A stretch of 64,000 bases of DNA from Breoghania sp963678585 (GTDB lineage: Bacteria > Pseudomonadota > Alphaproteobacteria > Rhizobiales > Stappiaceae): the NCBI GenBank assembly GCA_963678585.2, contig CAXXGA010000002.1:496001-560000 (forward strand), written 5' to 3'. Position 1 is the first letter of the stretch; every line of letters starts with the position of its first letter. The notes under the pieces are model-generated. The model ran no database searches and was not told the origin of the DNA. It worked only from the letters and a program-made list of their open reading frames with translations. A program made the position numbers and the translations under genes. Below, in pieces: positions 8,310 to 15,434 of the stretch.

Positions 8310-10574
8310 ATGACAGGCTATACAACACCGAAAGGCGTCGGTTCACTCGTGCAGGCGGATGAGAGCACGCGCAAGGCGCATCTTCTTTTGGCCGCGACAG
8401 AACTTTTTGTCGCAAGCGATGCACCCTCGCGCGTCGAGCGCCACGTCTACGCGGAGCTTTTCCGGCAATATATAACTGCGACGCCGGTGAAAGAGCGCCG
8501 GAAGGTTGCGACGCTTCTTTCGCGCTGCAGCTTCGTTCCCCACGATTGCGTGCTGGCACTTGCGCAGGATGAAGACGTCTCCGTTGCGCATCGGGTGCTT
8601 GCCTATTCCACGGTGCTGCACGATTGCGATCTGATCGCCGCCGTCGGGCGCGGTCCGCAGTCCGTGCGCCGCGCGATATCGCTCCGCCGCACCCTTTCCG
8701 ACGACGTTCTCTCCGCCCTCGGCCGCTACACCAGCGACGGGGAGGATTTCGTGGAACTCGATGACGAGGCCGAGACCGTGCCGGTTCTGGAGGCGGAGGA
8801 ACTGGACATCGGCCCGAAATTCGAGACGCCCGTACCGGACGAGAGCACCGATAAGCTCGCGCTCATCAACGATGGCGAAGCGGCAGACGCGGCTGAGGCA
8901 ATCGACGTGGTTGAGGAAATCGCAGCGCCAGAGCAAACCGGGGAATCTGAGCAAATCGGGGAATCCGAGGAATTCGTGGAATTTGCCGAATTCGAGGAAA
9001 TCGGGACACCTGAGGAATTGACGCTGCCTGAGCCTGTTGACGCGAAGGAGGCGACGGAAGCCGCCGAAGTGCCGCAAGAGGCCGTAATTTCGAACGAAGC
9101 CGAGGCTGCGGACACTGCGGAACGCGCGGTCGATATCTCTCGCGATGCTGCGTTTGCCGATCTCCCGGCGCAGGCCGACGATGTGCTTGCCGAACTGCGT
9201 GCCCTCGCGCGCAAGACGCCCCTGCCGGAACAGCCGCCCGTTCCCTGGAGCGATGCGGGCATCATGGCCGGTCGCGAAAAGCGCAGCGATTTCGAGTTCG
9301 TCGGCGAAGACACGAGCCTCGATGAGGCCGATGCGCTTGCCCAAAGCGTCGCGGCGATGTCCGCGGTTTCGGACGTCGCCGCCCACAAACAAATCGAGGA
9401 GCCCGCCGCCGCACCGGAGCAGGCAGCGGAAACGACGCAGGAGACATGGAGCGAAGACGCGCGCGCGGAGGAGCTTTCTCAGGAACTCGCCGACGGGCTC
9501 GCCGATCAACTTTCCGACGTCTCCCTCGGTCTCAGGATCGAGGCGGATCTCGAACCCATGGAGCAATTGCGCCGGTACGTCGAGGAGAAGCCCGCCCGTG
9601 CGGCCTTCGGCCAGCGCCGTACGCCGCCGCCCAGCCGTGAGGATGCGCCGGGCGCCATTCCGCTGGCCCAGCGCACCAGAGCCATCCGCAAGCTGAAGCT
9701 GTCGTCGCGCGGCAAGGTGAGCGATGAGGCCGTCGCATCCGTCGCCGCTTCGTTTAGCAGGCGCGAGACCGGCATGGACGCCGCGCCGGAAAAGGGACCG
9801 CTTCCCAACCCGATCCTGGCCGCCCCGCTGCCCGAACCCGTCGTCGCGCCCGCCGAGCGCGCGGTGCCGGAAGGCGCAACGCTCGCCCCGCGCGAGGCCC
9901 GCATGAGCCCGACGCCGGGCTTCAATGCGGAAAACGCCAGGCCGGTCGTCACATCGCCGACCCGCCCGCGCGCTGAAAGGCCGAGGGCGAGCGCGGAGCT
10001 GAAGGCATTTCTGGAAGGCACGCCGAAAAAGCGCCGCCGCTTCATCATCAAGGCGCAGGCCGAGGTGCTGGCGGAAACGGTGGCCCGCCGCGGTCGCCTG
10101 CGCGACAAGATCGACGCCGAGCTTGTCTCCTGCGTGGAAAAGACGACCGCCGCGAACGACATGGAAACCCTGCGCGGCCTGCTGACCTATGCCTTCAACC
10201 TGCCGCCCGAGACCATCGACCGGATGCTTGCCGATCCGCACGGCGAACCGCTGATGATCATGGCCGCCGCCATCGGCGTGCCGACGTCGCGCACGGTGAA
10301 CATGGCCCTTCTCATCAGCCCCGCCGCCTATTCGCTGGAGCGGGTGAGGGAACTGTCGGCCCTTCGCGCCAATCTCGATATCCGCGTTGCCCGTCACATG
10401 GTCTCCGCCTGGACGAAGCAGCCTGCGCAAAAGGCCGTCCACGCCCCGATCCTCGAAGACGCCATGCGCACCCGCCGTCAGGCCATCCACGCCAAGGCAA
10501 CCTCGGGCGCAGACACCGCGCGCGAGAACTCGCTCGACGATGACGGCGTGCTGGTCCTGCGCAAGGTTGTGTAG
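8310..10574 (+). CDS. DUF2336 domain-containing protein, long acidic form
   Basis: Large protein (754 residues from ATG 8310; an in-frame TTG at 8286 would add 8). The N-terminal about 150 residues are a helical DUF2336-type domain (KAHLLLAATELFVASDAPSR..., with repeated HEAT-like helices). The middle, about residues 150-480, is very acidic and Ala/Glu-rich, with near repeats such as EQTGESEQIGESEEFVEF, and is probably disordered. The C-terminal about 230 residues are helical again (ETVARRGRLRDKIDAELVSC..., then NLPPETIDRMLADPHGEPL). No catalytic motif, signal peptide or membrane segment. DUF2336 proteins have no established biochemical function. Two CtrA-type boxes upstream suggest cell-cycle control. 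A strong terminator follows. Confidence 0.85.
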   Translation: MTGYTTPKGVGSLVQADESTRKAHLLLAATELFVASDAPSRVERHVYAELFRQYITATPVKERRKVATLLSRCSFVPHDCVLALAQDEDVSVAHRVLAYSTVLHDCDLIAAVGRGPQSVRRAISLRRTLSDDVLSALGRYTSDGEDFVELDDEAETVPVLEAEELDIGPKFETPVPDESTDKLALINDGEAADAAEAIDVVEEIAAPEQTGESEQIGESEEFVEFAEFEEIGTPEELTLPEPVDAKEATEAAEVPQEAVISNEAEAADTAERAVDISRDAAFADLPAQADDVLAELRALARKTPLPEQPPVPWSDAGIMAGREKRSDFEFVGEDTSLDEADALAQSVAAMSAVSDVAAHKQIEEPAAAPEQAAETTQETWSEDARAEELSQELADGLADQLSDVSLGLRIEADLEPMEQLRRYVEEKPARAAFGQRRTPPPSREDAPGAIPLAQRTRAIRKLKLSSRGKVSDEAVASVAASFSRRETGMDAAPEKGPLPNPILAAPLPEPVVAPAERAVPEGATLAPREARMSPTPGFNAENARPVVTSPTRPRAERPRASAELKAFLEGTPKKRRRFIIKAQAEVLAETVARRGRLRDKIDAELVSCVEKTTAANDMETLRGLLTYAFNLPPETIDRMLADPHGEPLMIMAAAIGVPTSRTVNMALLISPAAYSLERVRELSALRANLDIRVARHMVSAWTKQPAQKAVHAPILEDAMRTRRQAIHAKATSGADTARENSLDDDGVLVLRKVV

Positions 10575-10609
10575 GGCGGGAAACCGCCAGAAATTTCGAA
10601 TGATCAGCC

Positions 10610-10644
10610 CTCCAGATCGTCCATCCGCGATCTGGAGAGTTTTT
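10610..10644 (+). terminator. Rho-independent terminator after the DUF2336 gene
   Basis: Perfect 10-bp stem CTCCAGATCG / CGATCTGGAG (10610-10619 and 10628-10637) with an 8-nt loop, followed after AG by TTTTT. It lies 36 nt after the DUF2336 stop and separates that gene from the GTA cluster. Confidence 0.88.
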
Positions 10645-10672
10645 CGTTGTTAGAGAAATAGGAAAAAAGTCC

Positions 10673-10701
10673 TTGACACCGTCACGGTGATCTGGCAGGA
10701 T
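10673..10701 (+). promoter_or_regulatory. Candidate sigma70-type promoter of the GTA cluster with palindrome in the spacer
   Basis: TTGACA at 10673-10678, a 17-nt spacer and CAGGAT at 10696-10701. A 13-nt interrupted palindrome, CACCGTCACGGTG (10677-10689), overlaps the end of the -35 and the spacer, an ideal place for a repressor or activator. The promoter lies just after the DUF2336 terminator and 180 nt before the first GTA gene. Start site and regulator are inferred, not shown. Confidence 0.5.
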
Positions 10702-10793
10702 GATGCCATGGTCGGACAGGTGCGGGCATAACGGGCCCGGCACGCTGCCGGATCTTCAGACATATTCAGTTTCAGGCACGCTTTGTCGCCAAC

Positions 10794-10824
10794 AGCCGAG
10801 CGCCGTGACAGCGCCCGGCTTTTT
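10794..10824 (+). terminator. Terminator-like hairpin in the GTA leader (possible attenuator)
   Basis: AGCCGAGCGC (10794-10803) pairs with GCGCCCGGCT (10811-10820), 10 positions with one mismatch and a 7-nt loop, and is followed at once by TTTT. It lies about 95 nt downstream of the candidate GTA promoter and 57 nt before the terminase small subunit start. A smaller 6-bp hairpin (10737-10751) precedes it. If it works, most transcripts starting at the promoter would stop before the structural genes. Confidence 0.45.
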
Positions 10825-10880
10825 GCGTTTGGGCGCGGCTTTCCGCAGATCCGGCGTCTTTCATGAAAAATGAGGTCACG

Positions 10881-11450
10881 ATGACGGCAGGGCCCCCTTC
10901 CATCGAGGGCAAGCGCAGGCGTGTGGATGCCGACAGGCTCGCCCGTGCGCGCATTCTTTTCGAAAGGGATGCGGAAACCAGTCAGGCTGCGATTTGCCGA
11001 CAGGTCGGGATAACGGCCAGCACGCTCACCTATCACGCAAGGCTCGAGGGCTGGGTTCGCGCAATCGGCGCGTCACCCCTCCGCCCGGCAGATACGCGGG
11101 AGCGCCGCGCGAGACTGGTCGCCCGGCTTTATCGGGCTTTCGACCGGCAGGTCGGTGAGCTGGAAGAGCGTATCGGCGCAAGGCTCGCCGCACCCGAGGG
11201 CGGAACGGAGGCCGCCTTCGATGAGCGCGACGTGAAGCTTCTCTCGACGCTTGCCCAGACGCTCGCCCGGCTCGTTACGCTGGATGTGGCGGATGAAGGC
11301 GCGCTGCCTGTCGCGGGCAAGGGGGCGGCATCGGACAACGCAACGGGTGACGATGGGGAGGCCGATCTCGATGAATTCCGCCGAAGCCTTGCGCAACGCC
11401 TTGAGATGCTCGCCCAGGGAACGGATCGAGGCGCTGCTGGCGAGCCTTGA
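10881..11450 (+). CDS. GTA small terminase-like protein (gp1 position)
   Basis: Protein of 189 residues in the position of GTA gene 1, which supplies the DNA-recognising small terminase. Residues about 20-60 form a helix-turn-helix-like region (SQAAICRQVGITASTLTYHA) followed by a basic stretch. The middle is helical and Arg/Glu-rich; the C-terminus is acidic. ATG 10881 is preferred over ATG 10863 because GAGGT lies 5 nt before it. The 3' end overlaps the large terminase gene by 80 nt in another frame. Assignment rests mainly on the HTH and the position. Confidence 0.7.
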   Translation: MTAGPPSIEGKRRRVDADRLARARILFERDAETSQAAICRQVGITASTLTYHARLEGWVRAIGASPLRPADTRERRARLVARLYRAFDRQVGELEERIGARLAAPEGGTEAAFDERDVKLLSTLAQTLARLVTLDVADEGALPVAGKGAASDNATGDDGEADLDEFRRSLAQRLEMLAQGTDRGAAGEP

Positions 11451-12699
11451 GCGCAGCGAGATCGAGCGCTTCGCCCATGATTTTGCGGTCTTCGCCCGTC
11501 CCGACCAGCAGCCCCCCGATGGCGAATGGAGCACATGGCTCGTCATGGGCGGACGCGGGGCGGGCAAGACGCGTACGGGTGCGGAATGGGTGCGCGGCAT
11601 GGCGCTGGGATTGCCGCCCTATGGCGCGTCGCCAGTGGGGCGCATCGCGCTGGTGGGAGAGACGCAAGGAGATGTGCGCGAGGTGATGATCGAGGGCGTC
11701 TCCGGGCTTCTCGCCATTCACCGGCGTGCGGAGCGCCCGCAATGGCAACCCTCGCGGCGCAGGCTTGAATGGCAAAACGGCGCGGTTGCCCAGACCTTTT
11801 CCGCCGAGGACCCGGAGGCGCTGCGCGGGCCCCAGTTCGCCGCCGCCTGGTGTGATGAGGTGGCGAAATGGAAAAACGCCGAGGCGACGTGGGACATGCT
11901 GCAATTCGGCTTGCGGCTCGGTGAGCGCCCCCGGCAGGTGGCGACAACCACCCCGCGTCCCGTGCCGTTGATGAAGCGGCTTCTGGCCGATCCGCGCACG
12001 GTGGTCAGCCGCTCGTCCACCCGCGACAACGCCACCAATCTCGCGCCCGGTTTTCTGGAGGCGATTGTCGGGCGTTATGCGGGAACGCGGCTCGGGCGTC
12101 AGGAACTCGACGGCGAACTGATCGAGGATCGCGCCGATGCGCTGTGGCGGCGCGAGGCGATCGAGGACTGTCGCGCGGAACTGCCCCCGCGCATGGGCCG
12201 CATCGTGGTGGCAATCGATCCGCCCGCCTCATCGGGCAAGGGTGCAGATGCCTGCGGCCTCGTCGTGGCGGGGCTGGGGTCGGACGGCCATGCCTATGTG
12301 CTGGAAGACGCCAGCATGGAGGAAGTGCGCCCGGCGCGTTGGGGAAGGGCGGCAATCACGCTCTATCACCGGCATGACGCCGATTGCCTGATCGCGGAGG
12401 TCAATCAGGGCGGCGAGATGGTGAGCGCGGTTCTGGCGGGCATCGACGGTTCCGTGCCGGTGCGCTCGGTCAGGGCGACGCGGGGCAAATGGCTGCGCGC
12501 GGAACCTGTCGCGGCACTTTACGAGCAGTGCCGCGTCCATCACGTGGGTGCGTTTTCGAAGCTGGAGGACGAGATGTGCGACTTCGGCCTGGACGGCCTG
12601 TCGTCGGGTCGCTCGCCGGATCGGCTGGATGCTCTGGTCTGGGCGCTGACAGCGCTGTGTCTCACCGAGGCGGGCGAGCCCAAAGTGCGGCAGGTGTGA
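11371..12699 (+). CDS. GTA/phage terminase large subunit (TerL)
   Basis: Protein of 442 residues. ATPase and nuclease motor that packages DNA into the procapsid. Walker A is GGRGAGKT at residues 60-67; an acidic Walker B-like pair occurs in AAWCDEVAKW. The C-terminal RNase H-like nuclease begins at GRIVVAIDPPASSGK, with its first metal-binding aspartate. ATG 11371 is chosen because GGGGAGG stands 9 nt upstream; earlier in-frame starts would lie deep inside gene 1. Length is close to RcGTA gp2. The next rightward gene, the portal, is 1 kb away because two antisense genes intervene. Confidence 0.94.
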   Translation: MNSAEALRNALRCSPRERIEALLASLERSEIERFAHDFAVFARPDQQPPDGEWSTWLVMGGRGAGKTRTGAEWVRGMALGLPPYGASPVGRIALVGETQGDVREVMIEGVSGLLAIHRRAERPQWQPSRRRLEWQNGAVAQTFSAEDPEALRGPQFAAAWCDEVAKWKNAEATWDMLQFGLRLGERPRQVATTTPRPVPLMKRLLADPRTVVSRSSTRDNATNLAPGFLEAIVGRYAGTRLGRQELDGELIEDRADALWRREAIEDCRAELPPRMGRIVVAIDPPASSGKGADACGLVVAGLGSDGHAYVLEDASMEEVRPARWGRAAITLYHRHDADCLIAEVNQGGEMVSAVLAGIDGSVPVRSVRATRGKWLRAEPVAALYEQCRVHHVGAFSKLEDEMCDFGLDGLSSGRSPDRLDALVWALTALCLTEAGEPKVRQV

Positions 12700-12774
12700 G
12701 CTGGAGGGGCTGTCTGATCGGCCACCCGCGCTGCGCCCTCTCGTTCAGGGCGAGCGGGAAAAGGGGGCGGCGTC

Positions 12775-12957
12775 TCAGCGATAGATCTTGCGGTAGCCGA
12801 CGAAAACGTTGGTCTGGGCTTCCGGATCCCACTTGTAGGTGGGCATTTCGTAATAGCTTTTTTCCTCGGACCGGTCGTCCATGGCCGTGCTGGCGGCGAC
12901 ACCGGAGGCGGTGCCGATGAACAACGCGGACACCGCGATGATGATCTTGGAGAACAT
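12775..12957 (-). CDS. Small exported protein with WDP...VGYR motif (paralog A)
   Basis: Protein of 60 residues on the strand opposite to the GTA genes. It starts MFSKIIIAVSALFIGTASG, a signal peptide with cleavage likely after AA. The mature part is about 35 residues, KSYYEMPTYKWDP then VFVGYRKIYR at the end. It resembles the next minus-strand gene (13216-13509) in signal peptide and in the WDP/VGYR ending, so the two are paralogs. The start is the internal ATG at 12957, where the signal peptide begins. A CRP-like palindrome lies 104 nt upstream. Function unknown; envelope location inferred. Confidence 0.7.
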   Translation of the reverse strand: MFSKIIIAVSALFIGTASGVAASTAMDDRSEEKSYYEMPTYKWDPEAQTNVFVGYRKIYR

Positions 12958-13060
12958 GCGCTCAGTCTCTTCTGCTGCCGGTCGTTGCCTTGTCCTGACC
13001 GGTCGGGCTGGGTGTTCGTTCTTTCGTGTCCAACAGATAAGAGGCCGATCATGGCAACGC

Positions 13061-13076
13061 TGTGACACGCGTCACA
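13061..13076 (-). promoter_or_regulatory. CRP-type palindrome TGTGA-N6-TCACA
   Basis: TGTGACACGCGTCACA is an exact match to the CRP/FNR-superfamily consensus TGTGA-N6-TCACA and a perfect palindrome. It lies 104 nt upstream of the start of the small exported protein gene at 12957. Confidence 0.55.
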
Positions 13077-13155
13077 CGCGAGGGACCGGTTCCCCAATCT
13101 GTGATCGCGGTGTCACAAAGCGTGATGGCGGCAGTGGAAAACGCTGCATGAACGC

Positions 13156-13190
13156 GAAGAAGCCCCGGGCGGGGAGACCGGGGCTTCTTC
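13156..13190 (-). terminator. Terminator hairpin after the second small exported protein gene
   Basis: Perfect 13-bp stem GAAGAAGCCCCGG / CCGGGGCTTCTTC (13156-13168 and 13178-13190) with a 9-nt loop. It lies 26 nt beyond the stop of the 13216-13509 gene. It has no clean T tract, but TTCTTC follows the GC stem on both strands, so it may work in both directions. It isolates this gene from its paralog. Confidence 0.6.
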
Positions 13191-13215
13191 TGCGAGGTCA
13201 GGATGCCGGCGCGTA

Positions 13216-13509
13216 TCAACGGCAGACGGTGCGATAGCCGACGACGACATAGTCGCGGTAGTAGGGATCCCAGCGGCGAACCGGCTTGTCCCAGCAATTG
13301 CGATGGCGCGGGGCGTAATAGCCGCGGTCGTAATAGCGGTCGCGATAGGACCCGGCGACGATGGCGCCCGTGGCGAGCCCGATGACGGCCCCGGCGGCGA
13401 AAGCGCCCTTCTTGCCGTTCTTCGCATCGGCGGTGGTGGTCGTGGCGGCGAGGCCCGAGGTGGCGATGACGGCGACGCTCAGGGCCGTGATGGCGATCTT
13501 GCGAAACAT
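13216..13509 (-). CDS. Small exported protein with WDP...VGYR motif (paralog B)
   Basis: Protein of 97 residues, antisense to the GTA genes. Signal peptide MFRKIAITALSVAVIATSGLAA, then a Gly/Ala-rich hydrophobic stretch (AFAAGAVIGLATGAIVAG, glycine-zipper-like, about residues 36-53). A Tyr/Arg-rich part follows, ending RRWDPYYRDYVVVGYRTVCR. The ending matches paralog A (12775-12957). It contains two cysteines (in HRNCWDKP and in the last residues) that could form a disulfide. Own terminator downstream and a CRP-like palindrome 106 nt upstream. It behaves like a moron gene: host-type cargo with its own signals inside a phage-type operon. Function unknown. Confidence 0.75.
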   Translation of the reverse strand: MFRKIAITALSVAVIATSGLAATTTTADAKNGKKGAFAAGAVIGLATGAIVAGSYRDRYYDRGYYAPRHRNCWDKPVRRWDPYYRDYVVVGYRTVCR

Positions 13510-13614
13510 CTCTTCAAGTCCCTCTGTTGGCGGCCTGTTTTTCGGCCGGTTGGCGCTGGCGGTTTCTGTTCTCCCGCCGTTGATCAGACAGTAGCGACGC
13601 AACGTCCAAGGCGC

Positions 13615-13630
13615 TGTGATGGGGGTCACG
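13615..13630. promoter_or_regulatory. CRP-type palindrome TGTGA-N6-TCACG between divergent genes
   Basis: TGTGATGGGGGTCACG matches TGTGA-N6-TCAC(A/G) with one base off the full consensus. It lies 106 nt upstream of the minus-strand gene at 13509 and 71 nt upstream of the GTA portal gene at 13701 on the other strand, so it could act on either. Confidence 0.5.
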
Positions 13631-13700
13631 CAACGTACGGTTGCGGGTTTGCGCACATTTTTGCGTGCCTCCGCATTTCAAACCCACCGGGAAAGCTCAG

Positions 13701-14933
13701 ATGGCACTTTTCGATTTTCTCCGCCGGGGGCAGGCAGCCTCCGCCGCGGCCGAAGCCCCGTTGCGCGAACGCAAGGCCTCGCGCGTCGGCGGTCTGGTCG
13801 CCATGCATGCGGCCGGGCGTCCGGTCTGGACGCCGCGCGACTATGCGGCGCTCGCCCGCGAGGGCTTTGCGAAAAACCCCGTGGTCCACCGCTGCGTGCG
13901 TATGATCTGCGAGGCCGCGGGCTCCGTGCCCTGGCTGGTCTATGAGGGGGACACGGAGCACGATGCCCACCCGTTGCTGGATCTGCTCGCACGACCCAGT
14001 CCGCATCAGGCGGGCGGGGATTTTCTGGAAACCGTCTACGGCCACCTTCTCGTGGCGGGCAACGCTTATGTGGAGGGCGTGACACTCGACGGCGTTCTGC
14101 GCGAACTCCATGCGCTGCGCCCCGACCGGATGAAGGTGGTGGCAGGCTCCGACGGCTGGCCGGAGGCGTTCGAATATACGGTGGGTGGGCGCAGCATGCG
14201 GCTTGCGTCAGAAGGGGCGGAGGGCATTGCGCCCGTCCTGCACCTGAAGCTTTTCCATCCGCTCAACGACCATTACGGCTTCGCCCCCATCGAGGCGGCG
14301 CAGGTCTCGCTCGACGTTCACAACGCGGCAGGCGCGTGGAACAAGGCGCTGCTCGACAATGCCGCCCGGCCTTCGGGCGCGCTGATCTATGCCGCACGCG
14401 AAGGGGGCAACCTTTCGGATGAACAGTTCGACCGGCTGAAGGGCGAACTGGAGGAGGGCTATCAGGGCGCGCGCAATGCGGGCCGTCCGCTCCTGCTGGA
14501 AGGCGGTCTGGACTGGAAGCCGATGGGGCTGACGCCGCAGGAGATGGATTTCATCGGGGCGAAAAATCAGGCCGCCCGCGAGATCGCGCTCGCCTTCGGC
14601 GTACCGCCCATGCTGCTCGGCATTCCCGGCGACAACACCTATGCCAACTATCAGGAGGCCAACCGCGCCTTCTGGCGGCAAAGCGTCCTGCCGCTCGTCT
14701 CGCGCACCGCCCGTGCGCTCACCGGATGGCTTGGGCCCCTTCACGGGGAAGGCATCCGCATCGGTTGGGACACCGATGCCATCGAGGCCCTCTCGGTGGA
14801 GCGCGAAGCGCTGTGGCGGCGCGTGGGTAACGCCGATTTCCTGACCCAGCAGGAAAAGCGCGAGGCGGTCGGATACTCGCCCGAGGGTGGGCCGGAAGTT
14901 TCTGCGACGTCCGATGCCGGGCTGGACGGATGA
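13701..14933 (+). CDS. GTA portal protein, HK97 family (gp3)
   Basis: Protein of 410 residues, HK97-type portal. It forms the dodecameric ring through which DNA enters the head. The sequence starts MALFDFLRRG. It carries VHRCVRMICEAAGSVPWLVY near residue 65 and the family-typical C-terminal region QEMDFIGAKNQAAREIALAFGVPPMLLGIPGDNTYANYQEA (roughly residues 295-335). The start was moved from the longest frame (13641) to ATG 13701, since the extra residues would overlap a regulatory palindrome region and lack homology. GGGAAAG precedes this ATG. Length is near RcGTA gp3. Confidence 0.95.
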   Translation: MALFDFLRRGQAASAAAEAPLRERKASRVGGLVAMHAAGRPVWTPRDYAALAREGFAKNPVVHRCVRMICEAAGSVPWLVYEGDTEHDAHPLLDLLARPSPHQAGGDFLETVYGHLLVAGNAYVEGVTLDGVLRELHALRPDRMKVVAGSDGWPEAFEYTVGGRSMRLASEGAEGIAPVLHLKLFHPLNDHYGFAPIEAAQVSLDVHNAAGAWNKALLDNAARPSGALIYAAREGGNLSDEQFDRLKGELEEGYQGARNAGRPLLLEGGLDWKPMGLTPQEMDFIGAKNQAAREIALAFGVPPMLLGIPGDNTYANYQEANRAFWRQSVLPLVSRTARALTGWLGPLHGEGIRIGWDTDAIEALSVEREALWRRVGNADFLTQQEKREAVGYSPEGGPEVSATSDAGLDG

Positions 14934-15123
14934 TGTGGAGGACGTCACCCGCACCGTGATCGCACGCGGAGACCTCGCCCATCTGGCGCTCTTTCTGTGG
15001 GCGTCCGGCGCAAGCGGTCTGCTCGCATGGACCTTGCGCGAACTGGCGAGTTCCAACCGCAGGTTCAACGACTTCGTACAGGAAATCGCGCGGTTGAATC
15101 GTCACTTCAACGACCGGGCGTAG
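14914..15123 (+). CDS. Small GTA protein between portal and protease (gp3.5 position)
   Basis: Protein of about 69 residues starting MPGWTDDVEDVTRTVIARGD, overlapping the portal 3' end by 20 nt. It has one hydrophobic segment, LALFLWASGASGLLAWTL (about residues 22-39), then an amphipathic basic end, RRFNDFVQEIARLNRHF. Small ORFs of this type occur between portal and protease in RcGTA-like clusters. An in-frame GTG at 14887 is an alternative start. Role unknown; possibly a membrane-associated assembly factor. Confidence 0.65.
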   Translation: MPGWTDDVEDVTRTVIARGDLAHLALFLWASGASGLLAWTLRELASSNRRFNDFVQEIARLNRHFNDRA

Positions 15124-15256
15124 TGCATGAGCGAATACACGCAAGCGATTCCACTGACTCATGGTTTTACGGATGCTGCCCTCACAGGAGCGCGCGGCCA
15201 TTCGCCTTTCAGTTGAATCAGTTTCTCAATTCGACAAACAACAAGGGGCACAAGCC

Positions 15257-15424
15257 ATGCAGGCACTTCTCGGTATCGTGAGACACCGCGAGCGCCAGGC
15301 TCACCGCGATGTCTTCGCGCATTTCGCCAGAACGCTCGAACACATGCTGGCCCAACCCGGGATCAGACCCGGAACCAGACCCGGACCCGGCACCGGGCCG
15401 CGCGTGCGCCGTGCCCTGCACTGA
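15257..15424 (+). CDS. Possible small basic protein (55 aa), uncertain
   Basis: Frame of 55 codons starting MQALLGIVRHRERQAHRDVF, with AAGGGG 9 nt before the ATG. It ends in Pro/Gly/Arg-rich repeats (PGTRPGPGTGP), encoded by a CCCGGAACCAGACCC-like repeat. It ends 10 nt before the protease start, so it could be a coupled small gene, or simply open by GC bias. No family recognised. The rest of the 311-nt gap between the small gp3.5-like gene and the protease shows nothing else. Confidence 0.35.
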   Translation: MQALLGIVRHRERQAHRDVFAHFARTLEHMLAQPGIRPGTRPGPGTGPRVRRALH

Positions 15425-15434
15425 AGGAGCGGCC

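Noticed and set aside
8343..10490. Long open frame of about 715 codons opposite the DUF2336 gene
   Set aside because: GC-rich shadow of a real gene: no ribosome site, odd composition (rich in Arg, His, Gly), and the plus-strand gene has clear domains, flanking CtrA boxes and a terminator.
15127..15216. 29-codon frame after the gp3.5-like gene
   Set aside because: No ribosome site, no similarity, and length compatible with chance.
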